Shown piece by piece: positions 30,041 to 37,743 of a stretch of DNA of 64,000 bases. The notes under the pieces are model-generated. The model was given only the letters and a program-made list of their open reading frames with translations, was not told where the DNA came from and ran no database searches. The first letter of the stretch is position 1, and every line of letters begins with the position of its first letter. Where the stretch lies: NCBI RefSeq assembly GCF_001399755.1, contig NZ_LJCP01000014.1:124001-188000 (forward strand), written 5' to 3'. The position numbers were made by a program, and so were the translations under genes. The stretch is from Thiohalorhabdus denitrificans (GTDB lineage Bacteria; Pseudomonadota; Gammaproteobacteria; Thiohalorhabdales; Thiohalorhabdaceae).

Positions 30041-32578
30041 CTAGCCGAGATCCGGGGAGGGATGGCCCAGATGGAAGCCCTGCCCCAGCGGGATCCCCAC
30101 CTCGCGGACCGCCTGAAGCACCTCCTCCTCCTCGATGAGCTCGGCGATGGTGTGGATTCCCAGCTCGGCGGCGAGGGTCGCCATGCTCTTGACGAAGGCG
30201 TGGTCCCGGGGATCCCGGGTCATGTTGGCCACGAACTCGCCCTCGATCTTCACGTAGTCGATGGGTAGGCGCTTGAGGTAGTGGAAGGAGGAGAAGCCGC
30301 TGCCGAAGTCGTCCACGGCGAACTGGAAGCCGTCGCGCTTCAGGTCGCTGATGAACCGCTCCAGCAGGTTGAGGTTGCGCACCGTCTCGCGCTCGGTGAG
30401 CTCGAAGACCACCCGGGCGGGATCCATGCCGTGGGCGCGCACCAGCTCGCGGGTGCGGGCGGGGAATTCCTCCAGGACCAGGGCGCGCGGGGAGAGATTG
30501 ATGAACAGGAGCCCCTGGTACCCGGCCTCCCGGGCATCGGCGAAGGCCCGCTCCATGACCCGGTAATCGAGCTTGTGCACCACCCCCATGCGCTCGGCGT
30601 GCTCGATGAACTCCTCCGCCCGCAGAACCTCTCCCCCGCTGGGGAGGCGGCTCAGCACCTCGTGGGCCAGCACGGCGCCGTCGGCGACGGCACGGATGGG
30701 CTGGTAGTAGGGGACCACCGCCGCGCCGTCGATGGCCTCCTGGACCAGGTGGCTCTTCTCCCCCAGCTCGCGGAAGACCTCCACCACGTCCTCCTCGGTG
30801 GGCATGCCGATGCGGTGCTTCCCCTGGGTCTTGGCGCGGTACATCATGTTGTCCGCGAACAGGAACAGATCATGGGCGTCGGTGGCGTGGGCGGGGTACA
30901 TGGCGATGCCCACGGACACCGTGGCCCGGACGCGGGTGCCGTCGGGGGTGTCCAGGACAACGCCGTCGGCGGCCTCCAGGAGGCGCTGGGCCACCGCGTA
31001 GGCCTGCTCGGCCCCGGTCTCCGGGAGCAGCCCCACGAACTCGTCCCCCCCGTAGCGGGCCCAGACGTCGCCGTCGCGCAGGGCGTCGTGGAGCGCCCCG
31101 GCGAACCGCTGCAGGAACTTGTCCCCCACCGGGTGGCCGAAACGGTCGTTGATGTTCTTGAAGTTGTCGAGATCCACCACGAGCAGGCCGAAGCTGTAGC
31201 CGTGACGCTCGGCGCGACCCACCTCGTAGCTGAGGAACTCCCGGAAGGTGCGCTGGTTGTAGAGGTTGGTCAGGGGGTCACGGCTGGCGTAGTACTCCAG
31301 GTCCCGGGTGTACTTGGAGATGGCCCGCACGGAGCCCACCACGTTCAGCAGCGTGGACAGGATGCTCTCGGTTACCAGCACCCGGGTGGGGTCCCGGGTG
31401 GTGGCGGCGTTGACGCCGATCCCCACAATCCCACCGATCTTGGGGCTGTCCAGGAACAGGGACTTGGTCTGAACGTCCAGCTCCTGGGCGGAGACCGCGA
31501 GCTCCGGCGCCCCGGGATCGGCCACGTTGTGGTGGATCTCCACCTCCGTGGCGGCCCCGAAGCAGGGGTTGCCCTCAATAGCGTGGTTGATCCGGCTGGT
31601 GACCGCCTCGCGCGTTTCGAAGCTGGGGGGATGGAGCCAAAACACCTCCAGGTCGTAGAGCTCCTCGTCCACCTTGAACAGGGAGAACAGGGAGTAGGCC
31701 TCGATGATCCCGTTGATCTCCCAAAGCAGGTTCTTGATGTAGTCCCGCCAGTCCTGCACCACGTCCGAGGTGATGACGAATTTCTCCAGGAGCCGGATCT
31801 CGAACTCCAGGAGATCCTTGTCCACGGCGATCCCCTGGAGCCGGGAGGACAGCTCGCGCACCTGCGCCGCCAGGGTGTTGAGCTCGGTGAAGCCCACGTC
31901 CGGGATCTCCTGCTCCACCTCCCGCAGGTCCGATACCGTGCTCACCTGCTCGATGCTGCCGCTGAGGGAGGCCACGGAGCGGTCGATCCGGCGGCTGATG
32001 ATCCAGGCCACACCGACGGCGGCCCCCAGGGGGACCAGGGCGATGAGCAGGAAGGCGGTGCGGAACTGCTCCCGGGCGGCCTGGATGGCCGGCCCCAGGT
32101 CCTCCTCCACGGTGATCACCCCCAGGACGTCGCCCACCCCGGCGTTGGTGTGGCATTGCAGGCATTCCGCCCGCGCCCGGAGGGGATGGACGAAGGTGAG
32201 CCGATTGTCTTCCTCCACCCGACCCGGTTCGCCGGTGCGGAAGGCCTCGCGGACAGCGGGGGTCAGGGGCGGCTGCTCGATGGGGCCGAACCGCTCCTCC
32301 ACCAGCCCGCCCCGGAACACCTCGATGCCGAAGCGCTCTCCCTCGGTAGTGCGCTCGAGGGCGCCCAAGAAGCCCTCCACGTCCTCCCGATCCCAACCCC
32401 GGCGCATGACCTGGAACATGGAGCTGAAGGTCTGCTCGGCGAGGAAACGGGCCTGCTCCTCCGCGTCCTGCTGGACGTAGCGCCGGGATATCCAGGAGGT
32501 CACCCCGTAGGCGATGCCGAACAGGATCATGGAGGCCGCGACAGCGGCCACCAGGATGAAACCTTTCAGGGAACGCAT
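30041..32578 (-). CDS. Membrane GGDEF/EAL protein with periplasmic CxxCH haem motif
   Basis: 845 residues. TM1 at about 7-29 and TM2 at about 174-195 enclose a periplasmic domain resembling DUF3365 (Tll0287-like), with the c-type haem motif CLQCH at 139-143. A roughly 240-residue cytoplasmic region of unclear family follows. The GGDEF domain has an intact RYGGDEF near 507-513, so cyclase activity is plausible. The EAL domain near 620-845 reads EVL, with INLSP, ELTERE, VDDFGSGFSS, KIEGEF (Asp replaced by Glu) and QGFHLG. Redox- or ligand-controlled c-di-GMP turnover is inferred. It appears monocistronic. Confidence 0.92.
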   Translation of the reverse strand: MRSLKGFILVAAVAASMILFGIAYGVTSWISRRYVQQDAEEQARFLAEQTFSSMFQVMRRGWDREDVEGFLGALERTTEGERFGIEVFRGGLVEERFGPIEQPPLTPAVREAFRTGEPGRVEEDNRLTFVHPLRARAECLQCHTNAGVGDVLGVITVEEDLGPAIQAAREQFRTAFLLIALVPLGAAVGVAWIISRRIDRSVASLSGSIEQVSTVSDLREVEQEIPDVGFTELNTLAAQVRELSSRLQGIAVDKDLLEFEIRLLEKFVITSDVVQDWRDYIKNLLWEINGIIEAYSLFSLFKVDEELYDLEVFWLHPPSFETREAVTSRINHAIEGNPCFGAATEVEIHHNVADPGAPELAVSAQELDVQTKSLFLDSPKIGGIVGIGVNAATTRDPTRVLVTESILSTLLNVVGSVRAISKYTRDLEYYASRDPLTNLYNQRTFREFLSYEVGRAERHGYSFGLLVVDLDNFKNINDRFGHPVGDKFLQRFAGALHDALRDGDVWARYGGDEFVGLLPETGAEQAYAVAQRLLEAADGVVLDTPDGTRVRATVSVGIAMYPAHATDAHDLFLFADNMMYRAKTQGKHRIGMPTEEDVVEVFRELGEKSHLVQEAIDGAAVVPYYQPIRAVADGAVLAHEVLSRLPSGGEVLRAEEFIEHAERMGVVHKLDYRVMERAFADAREAGYQGLLFINLSPRALVLEEFPARTRELVRAHGMDPARVVFELTERETVRNLNLLERFISDLKRDGFQFAVDDFGSGFSSFHYLKRLPIDYVKIEGEFVANMTRDPRDHAFVKSMATLAAELGIHTIAELIEEEEVLQAVREVGIPLGQGFHLGHPSPDLG

Positions 32579-32710
32579 AGGGCCTCCTGGGCTGTCCTGG
32601 TCGGGAACACCGGACAGGAACGGTCCGGACAGGAAAAACCCTACACATCAAATGGAAAACGGGAAAGGGGGGCGGGGGCAAGCGCGAGAAGCCCCGGATG
32701 GGCCGGGAGC

Positions 32711-33085
32711 TCAGTCCCCGTCGGCGAAGCGGCGCAGGAGCTTCTCCTTGTAGACCTGCTCGGTCTTGAGGGAGGTACCGCGACCGCGGCCCAGCTGGAG
32801 CCGTTCGGTCAGGACGCGCAGGCGGGCGCGGGCGCGGCCCGCCTCGGCGGGGTCCTCCACCACCTCCAGCAGGTCCTCCAGCTCCTTGATCTCCTGGTTG
32901 GGCGCCAGCTCGGGCGGCAGGTGCCCGGAGTTCTTGAGCATGCGGTAGGCGGTACGGAGCTCCTGGGGCACCATGGAGTCGTCCTCCAGCTCCAGGGGCT
33001 CCCCCTGGCCGGGGAGGTCGTCGAAGGTACCCTCCTCCATGGCCTCCTGGATGCGCTCTTCGGCCAATCGCTGAAACAGGAACAC
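32711..33085 (-). CDS. DUF1992 (DnaJ-associated) domain protein
   Basis: 124 residues from a GTG at 33083-33085 with GGAGG 7 bp upstream. The protein begins MFLFQRLAEERIQEAMEEGTFDDLPGQGEPLELEDDSMVP, the hallmark of DUF1992, followed by ELRTAYRMLKNSGHLPPEL. It is the domain also found in DnaJ homologue subfamily C member 28 and E. coli YhdN. Function is unknown. It is divergent from the fetA-like gene. Confidence 0.9.
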   Translation of the reverse strand: MFLFQRLAEERIQEAMEEGTFDDLPGQGEPLELEDDSMVPQELRTAYRMLKNSGHLPPELAPNQEIKELEDLLEVVEDPAEAGRARARLRVLTERLQLGRGRGTSLKTEQVYKEKLLRRFADGD

Positions 33086-33223
33086 GGTTGCCCTCCTGGG
33101 CGTGAGCCCGCCAGGTGGATGCGCTATCCTTGGCCGCCCCGGGCGGCCGACCGCCATTGTAGCCGCCCTTCCCCGTCACTCGCCATCGGAAACGCGCCGA
33201 GGAGGCCCGAGATCACCGCCCCG

Positions 33224-33931
33224 TTGCTGAGCGCCCGGAACCTGGAGCTGGCCGAGCCGCCGCTGGGACCCCTGGACCTGGCCCTGCGGCCGGGCGAGCT
33301 GGTCCTGCTCGCCGGCCCCAGCGGCTCGGGAAAGTCCCGCCTGCTGCGTGCGCTGGCGGACCTCGACCGGCCCGCCAGGGGCCGGGTGGAGCTGGAGGGC
33401 CGGCCGGCGGAGAGCTATCCGGCCCCGGAATACCGCCGCGCCGTGGGCTTTCTGCCCGCCACCCCGGTCCTCGGCACGGCATCCCTGCGCGACCTCCTGG
33501 CGCAGGTCCAGAGCTTGCACCACCGGCCCGCCGGCTCGGAGCCGGAGCGGGAGCTGGCCGGCCTGGGCCTGAGCGGGGAAGTGCTCGACCGCCCCGCCCA
33601 GGCCCTGTCCACCGGGGAGGCCCTGCGCGCGGCGCTGGGCCTGCTGCTGAGCGGGGACCCCCGCATCCTGCTGTTGGACGAGCCCACCGGCGCCCTCGAT
33701 CCGGGGGCCACGGAGCTGGTGGAGGAGGCCATCCGCCGGCGCGTACGCGCCGGCACCGCGGTGGTCTGGGTCACCCACGACCCCGCCCAGGCGGCGCGCC
33801 TGGGCAACGCCCTGTATCACCTGGAGGGCACCGCCCTGCGCGGGCCGGAGCGCGAGCCCGAACGGTTCGCTTCGATCATGCGCCGCTTCGAGACCCGCGC
33901 TTACGGCGAGGAGCGCCGCGATGACGCCTGA
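33224..33931 (+). CDS. fetA: ABC transporter ATP-binding protein, FetA-like
   Basis: About 235 residues. Walker A GPSGSGKS, a modified signature LSTGEALRAAL (normally LSGGE), Walker B ILLLDEPTGALDP and switch WVTHDP are all present. It overlaps the UPF0014 membrane gene by 11 bp, the FetA-FetB pairing implicated in iron export and peroxide resistance in E. coli. The start is uncertain. TTG 33224 is the last standard start, but GAGGAGG lies 18 bp from it and only 6 bp from an ATC at 33212, and alignment to FetA favours a start near 33212. ATG 33119 has no good ribosome site. Confidence 0.85.
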   Translation: MLSARNLELAEPPLGPLDLALRPGELVLLAGPSGSGKSRLLRALADLDRPARGRVELEGRPAESYPAPEYRRAVGFLPATPVLGTASLRDLLAQVQSLHHRPAGSEPERELAGLGLSGEVLDRPAQALSTGEALRAALGLLLSGDPRILLLDEPTGALDPGATELVEEAIRRRVRAGTAVVWVTHDPAQAARLGNALYHLEGTALRGPEREPERFASIMRRFETRAYGEERRDDA

Positions 33932-34733
33932 AGGACCCATCGCCCTCTCCGCGACGGACCTGGCGGTAGCCGCCGCGCTGATCCTGCTGAACGGCGGCAT
34001 CTCCCTGGCCATGAGCCTGGGCATGGGCCGCTCCATCTTCATCGCCGCGGGGCGCATGGTGGTGCAGCTGCTGGCGGTGGGCATGATCCTGGAGTGGGTC
34101 TTCGGCCTGCGCCACCCCTCGGCGGTGGTGGGCCTGGGCCTGCTCATGGCGGTGCTCGCCGGGCGCGAGGCGGTGGCCCGCCAGCGCTACCGCTTCTCGG
34201 GCATCTACCCCCTGGGCTGGGGGGTCATGGTGGGATCGTCCTTCCTGGTGACGGCGGTGGCCCTGTTCGGCATCGTCTCCGTGGACCCCTGGTTCCAGCC
34301 GCAATACGCCATCCCGCTGCTGGGCATGGTGCTGGGGAATACCCTGAACGGCATCGCCCTGGGGATGGACCGGGTCCTCACCGGCCTGCGCCGGGAGCAG
34401 GGCTACATCGAGCTACTGCTAGCGCTGGGGGCCACCCGCCGCGAGGCCGTGCGGGATCTGGCGCGGGACGCCGTGCGGGTGGGCATCACCCCCATCATCA
34501 ACGGCATGTCCGTGGCGGGCATCGTCAGCCTGCCGGGCATGATGACCGGGCAGATCCTGTCCGGCACCGCCCCCGTGGAGGCGGTGAAGTACCAGATCAT
34601 GATCTTCTTCCTGATCGCGGCGGGGACGGCGCTGGGGACGGTGGGCGCGGTGCTGGGCAGCCTGCGGCGGCTGGTGGACGGGCGGGGGCGGGTCCGCAGC
34701 GGGCTCCTGGTGGAGCGGCCCCGCTCCCGATAG
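33921..34733 (+). CDS. fetB: UPF0014 / FetB-like membrane permease
   Basis: 270 residues with about seven hydrophobic segments. UPF0014 features include SLAMSLGMGRSIFIAAGRMVVQLL, ILEWVF, MVLGNTLNGIALGMDRVL, LALGATRREAVRDLARDAVRVGITPIINGMSVAGIVSLPGMMTGQILSG. The last block is the most conserved in the family. The start overlaps the ATPase gene, so the two are coupled. The pair is probably an iron exporter. It lies beside the DUF3501/Fe-S/rubrerythrin genes, in keeping with a theme of iron and peroxide handling. Confidence 0.92.
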   Translation: MTPEGPIALSATDLAVAAALILLNGGISLAMSLGMGRSIFIAAGRMVVQLLAVGMILEWVFGLRHPSAVVGLGLLMAVLAGREAVARQRYRFSGIYPLGWGVMVGSSFLVTAVALFGIVSVDPWFQPQYAIPLLGMVLGNTLNGIALGMDRVLTGLRREQGYIELLLALGATRREAVRDLARDAVRVGITPIINGMSVAGIVSLPGMMTGQILSGTAPVEAVKYQIMIFFLIAAGTALGTVGAVLGSLRRLVDGRGRVRSGLLVERPRSR

Positions 34734-34750
34734 CCAGCCCCCGGCCGGGG

Positions 34751-35332
34751 TCAGTCGAAGTCGTTGGCCAGCTTCTCGTGCAGCCGCTCGGGCACGGTCA
34801 CCTCGAGCTGGCGCTTGTCGTGGTCGGTGCCCGCGTGCACCGGGCTGCCGCCCTTCCAGGCGTGGATCATGTCCGGATCCAGCTCGAAGCGCATGAAGTG
34901 CACCGTGGAAGTCTTGTCCTCGGTGGAGCGGTCCAGGTCCTCGTCGGCGTGGGCGTAGACCTTGTCGTGGCCGTCCACCCGTACCCAGACGCGGTGCTCG
35001 ATGCCCACCAGCTCCGCCAGGCGCGCCATGCGCTCCTCGCGGGCGTCGTACTGGATCATCATGGTGGCTTTGAGGTTGGAGCCGTCCGGGATGAGCGGGT
35101 TGTAAACGTCCAGCTCGTCCTTGAGCTCCTCCGGCTTGTACAACCGCTCGGCGCGGGCCATCTCCTGGACCTGGTACCACATGGTGTCGCGGTCCTCGAA
35201 GAAGAGGCTGATGTGGTCGTCCAGGTCCAGGCGGCGCTCCACCTTGTGGGCCTGAATGCGCTCCTGAATCTCCTTGCGCCGACGCTCGTAGTCCTCCAGG
35301 GAGAGCAGGTCCTGCTGGGTGATCGCCTGCAT
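34751..35332 (-). CDS. DUF3501 family protein
   Basis: 193 residues from ATG 35330-35332 (MQAITQQDLLSLEDYERRRKE). It has the DUF3501 pattern RLDLDDHISLFFEDRDTMWYQVQEMARAERL and ELDVYNPLIPDGSNLKATMMIQYD. Soluble, no signal peptide. It lies downstream of the GlpC-like Fe-S protein and rubrerythrin genes on the same strand, a trio I recognise as recurring in proteobacteria and thought to belong to peroxide defence. Biochemistry is unknown. A palindromic repeat at 35430 separates it from the Fe-S gene. Confidence 0.88.
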   Translation of the reverse strand: MQAITQQDLLSLEDYERRRKEIQERIQAHKVERRLDLDDHISLFFEDRDTMWYQVQEMARAERLYKPEELKDELDVYNPLIPDGSNLKATMMIQYDAREERMARLAELVGIEHRVWVRVDGHDKVYAHADEDLDRSTEDKTSTVHFMRFELDPDMIHAWKGGSPVHAGTDHDKRQLEVTVPERLHEKLANDFD

Positions 35333-35429
35333 GGGAATCCTCCGTGCTCGGTTCGGCCCGCTCAAATCCGTCCGGATGCGGGTACGGGCCCTTAAGCCGG
35401 AACCTCCCGCCTAGCGGGGGGAGGCCCCG

Positions 35430-35456
35430 GATCGCGGCCGGGACGGCCGCTCCTAC
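35430..35456. repeat. Palindromic repeat (GTAGGAGCGGCC type)
   Basis: One unit, GCGGCCGGGACGGCCGC followed by TCCTAC, in the intergenic region between DUF3501 and the Fe-S protein. It matches the units at 18005-18124. A further stretch at 35500-35535 has the tandem words TTGGCGACCCTTGGCG and GGCTTGGCGG, of unknown meaning. Confidence 0.65.
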
Positions 35457-35554
35457 AAAAAGGAGCTTGCCTACCCCGCCTGTTTAGCCTTTGCCTATCT
35501 CTTGCGCCGTTCTTGGCGACCCTTGGCGGGCTTGGCGGTTCGGCGTCCTCGTAT

Positions 35555-36895
35555 TCAGGCCTTCTCCTCCAGCCCGTACGCCATCCGCACCAGGGTCAAG
35601 GGGTGGGTGGGCGGCTGCTCGGTCTCCAGGCCCTGCTTGATCTGGGTGCCGGCGATGGGGCAATCGCTGGCGTAATGGTCGGCCTCCGCCTCCCGCACCC
35701 GGCGGAACAGCGGCTTGCCGATCTCCATGGACTTCTCGAACCACTCCACCTTCACGCCCCAGGTGCCGTCGTGGCCGGAGCAGCGCTCGAAGGCCGCCAC
35801 CTCGGTGTCCGGGATCAGCTCCAGCATGCGCTGGGTCTGCTGCCCGATGTTCTGCACGTGCTGGTGGCAAGGCCGATGGTAGGCCACCTTGCCCAGACCC
35901 TGCCGGAAGTCCGTGTTCAGCAGGCCCTCGCGGTGGCGCTTCAGCAGGTACTCGAAGGGGTCGAAGACCCGCTCCGCCACCTTGCGCGCCCGCTCGTCGT
36001 CGGGGTCCACGTTGCCGTACTCCTGGCGGAACATCAGCGCGCAGGAGGGAACCGGGACCAGGATGTCCCAGCCGTCGTCCACCAGGGCCTCCAGCCGGGG
36101 CAGGTTGGCCTCCTTGGCGGCCATGACGGAATCGAAGTCGCCCAGCTCCAGCCGCGGCATGCCGCAGCACTGCTCGCCCTCCACGAAGCGTACCGGGATG
36201 CCGTTGTTCTCCAGCACGGCCACCAGGTCGCGTCCGATCTCGGGCGTCTGGTAGTTCACGTAGCAGGTGCCGAACACCGCCACCTTGCCGGTGGTCTCCT
36301 CCCCCGCCGTGGGCTCCACTTCGGGCCCCTGGTAGCCCTTCTTCCAGCTGGTAAAGGTGCGGGAGGCGTAGCGGGGCAGCTCCCGCTCGCGGTGGACGCC
36401 GAGGGACTTCTCCATGGCCGCGCGCAGCGGCCGCTGCCGGTTGGCCCAATTCACCAGCGGCGCCACGACGGGCCGGGCCGCCACCCGGCCCAGGGTGTCC
36501 GTCTGCGTCAGGATCTTGTCGCGGAAGGACGGCTCGCCGTCCTTATACTGGATGGCCTTGGCCCGCAGCATCAGGTGGGGAAAATCCACCTCCCACTCGT
36601 GGGGCGGGACGTAGGGGCACTTGGCCATGAAGCACATGTCGCAGAGGTAGCACCGGTCCACCACCTGGAAGTGGTCTTCCCGGGTGAGGCTGTCCACCTC
36701 CATGGTCTCCGACTCGTCGATAAGGTCGAAGAGCGTGGGGAAGGCGTTGCACAGGGACAGACAGCGCCGGCACGTGTGACAGATGTCGAAGACCCGGTCC
36801 ATCTCCTGATGAAGGGCGTCCTTGTCCCAGAAGGAGTCTTCGCCCCACTTCAGGGGGTGCCGCTGGGGCGCCTTGGATGCTCCCTCTTCCGCCAT
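35555..36895 (-). CDS. GlpC/heterodisulfide reductase-like (Fe-S) oxidoreductase
   Basis: 446 residues from ATG 36893-36895. Two 4Fe-4S motifs lie near the N-terminus: CHTCRRCLSLCNAFP and CYLCDMCFMAKCPYVPP. Two CCG-type domains follow, with FGTCYVNYQTPEIGRDL...GEQCCGMPRLELGD and YHRPCHQHVQNIG...ERCSGHDGTWG; the second reads CSGHDG where CCGxxG is common. Such proteins bind extra Fe-S clusters and shuttle electrons. Placed downstream of rubrerythrin, it may supply electrons to it; that is inference. The stop is preceded by an ordinary hydrophilic end with no anchor. Confidence 0.9.
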   Translation of the reverse strand: MAEEGASKAPQRHPLKWGEDSFWDKDALHQEMDRVFDICHTCRRCLSLCNAFPTLFDLIDESETMEVDSLTREDHFQVVDRCYLCDMCFMAKCPYVPPHEWEVDFPHLMLRAKAIQYKDGEPSFRDKILTQTDTLGRVAARPVVAPLVNWANRQRPLRAAMEKSLGVHRERELPRYASRTFTSWKKGYQGPEVEPTAGEETTGKVAVFGTCYVNYQTPEIGRDLVAVLENNGIPVRFVEGEQCCGMPRLELGDFDSVMAAKEANLPRLEALVDDGWDILVPVPSCALMFRQEYGNVDPDDERARKVAERVFDPFEYLLKRHREGLLNTDFRQGLGKVAYHRPCHQHVQNIGQQTQRMLELIPDTEVAAFERCSGHDGTWGVKVEWFEKSMEIGKPLFRRVREAEADHYASDCPIAGTQIKQGLETEQPPTHPLTLVRMAYGLEEKA

Positions 36896-37158
36896 GCGCG
36901 TCTCCTCGGGTTGGGCCGGGGGTGCTGGCCGGGCGGAGCCCCGGGATTCCTGCGATGGTGGATACCGGTCGCACGCGGAACCCCGCCAGGGGCTTGGCGA
37001 GCTCCCGCCACCGCATGGGTATCCACCGTGGCCTCCGGAACCCCCGCGGCGAAAATGCGTAGAACTCGCCCCCGCCACCCCCTTATTCGGGCGCTGGAGG
37101 CCTGTGCAAAGGCGCCCCAGCGCGCTGGAGACCGGCCCCGCGGGGCCGTCCCACGTCC

Positions 37159-37578
37159 TTAGTCCATGTTGTCCAGCGCCTTCTGGAACCGGTTGGCGTG
37201 GGAGCGCTCGGCCTTGGCCAGGGTCTCGAACCAATCGGCGACCTCGTCGAAACCTTCGTCCCGAGCGGTTTTGGCCATGCCGGGGTACATGTCGGTGTAC
37301 TCGTAGGTCTCGCCGGCGATGGCGGACTTCAGGTTGGTGGTGGTATCGCCGATGGGCTCATCGGTGGCCGGATCGCCGGCGGCCTCCAGGAACTCCAGGT
37401 GGCCGTGGGCGTGGCCGGTCTCGCCCTCGGCGGTGGAGCGGAACAGGGCGGAAACTTCGTTCTCCCCTTCCACGTCGGCCTTCTGGGCGAAATACAGGTA
37501 CCGGCGGTTGGCCATGGACTCGCCGCCGAAGGCTTCCTTCAGGTTCTCGTGGGTCTTGGTGCCCTTCAGATCCGCCAT
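37159..37578 (-). CDS. Rubrerythrin (short form without rubredoxin domain)
   Basis: 139 residues, all of it a ferritin-like four-helix domain: [95 protein letters not shown]. The spaced Glu and ExxH motifs are the di-iron ligands. It lacks the C-terminal CxxC rubredoxin module, so it needs another electron donor. It reduces hydrogen peroxide. ATG has GGAGGAGGAG 6 bp upstream, and its promoter is flanked by two palindromes. Confidence 0.94.
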   Translation of the reverse strand: MADLKGTKTHENLKEAFGGESMANRRYLYFAQKADVEGENEVSALFRSTAEGETGHAHGHLEFLEAAGDPATDEPIGDTTTNLKSAIAGETYEYTDMYPGMAKTARDEGFDEVADWFETLAKAERSHANRFQKALDNMD

Positions 37579-37609
37579 GGTGGCTCCTCCTCCATTGAGC
37601 GGGTGGGTT

Positions 37610-37624
37610 TTAGAATCAGTCTAA
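37610..37624 (-). promoter_or_regulatory. Fur/PerR-like operator upstream of rubrerythrin
   Basis: TTAGAATCAGTCTAA matches the PerR consensus TTATAATNATTATAA at 11 of 14 defined positions and is an inverted repeat (TTAGA-N5-TCTAA). It lies just downstream of the predicted -10, covering about +1 to +14, where a bound protein would block transcription. Confidence 0.5.
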
Positions 37625-37629
37625 ATTAA

Positions 37630-37658
37630 AATCTAGTTTGCATTGGAAGGGAATGCAA
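37630..37658 (-). promoter_or_regulatory. Possible promoter of the rubrerythrin operon
   Basis: On the minus strand TTGCAT (37653-37658) and TAGATT (37630-37635) are 17 bp apart, placing a start site near 37623. The region is an AT-rich island in GC-rich sequence. Confidence 0.45.
37638..37658. promoter_or_regulatory. Perfect 7-7-7 inverted repeat over the rubrerythrin -35
   Basis: TTGCATT, a 7-bp spacer, then AATGCAA. It covers the predicted -35 hexamer. A perfect palindrome with one-turn half-site spacing suggests a dimeric regulator; the protein is not known. Confidence 0.5.
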
Positions 37659-37743
37659 CCCCTCCCAGCAGGCTACATGGGGCCGGGGTCGATTGCTTTC
37701 AAGGGCTTGTTCTCCCGGGATTTCCGGCTAACGCTCGCCCCTC

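Noticed and set aside
30281-33118. Very long plus-strand open frame leading into the fetA-like gene
   Set aside because: It is antisense to the GGDEF/EAL and DUF1992 genes; high GC removes stop codons from the antisense strand.
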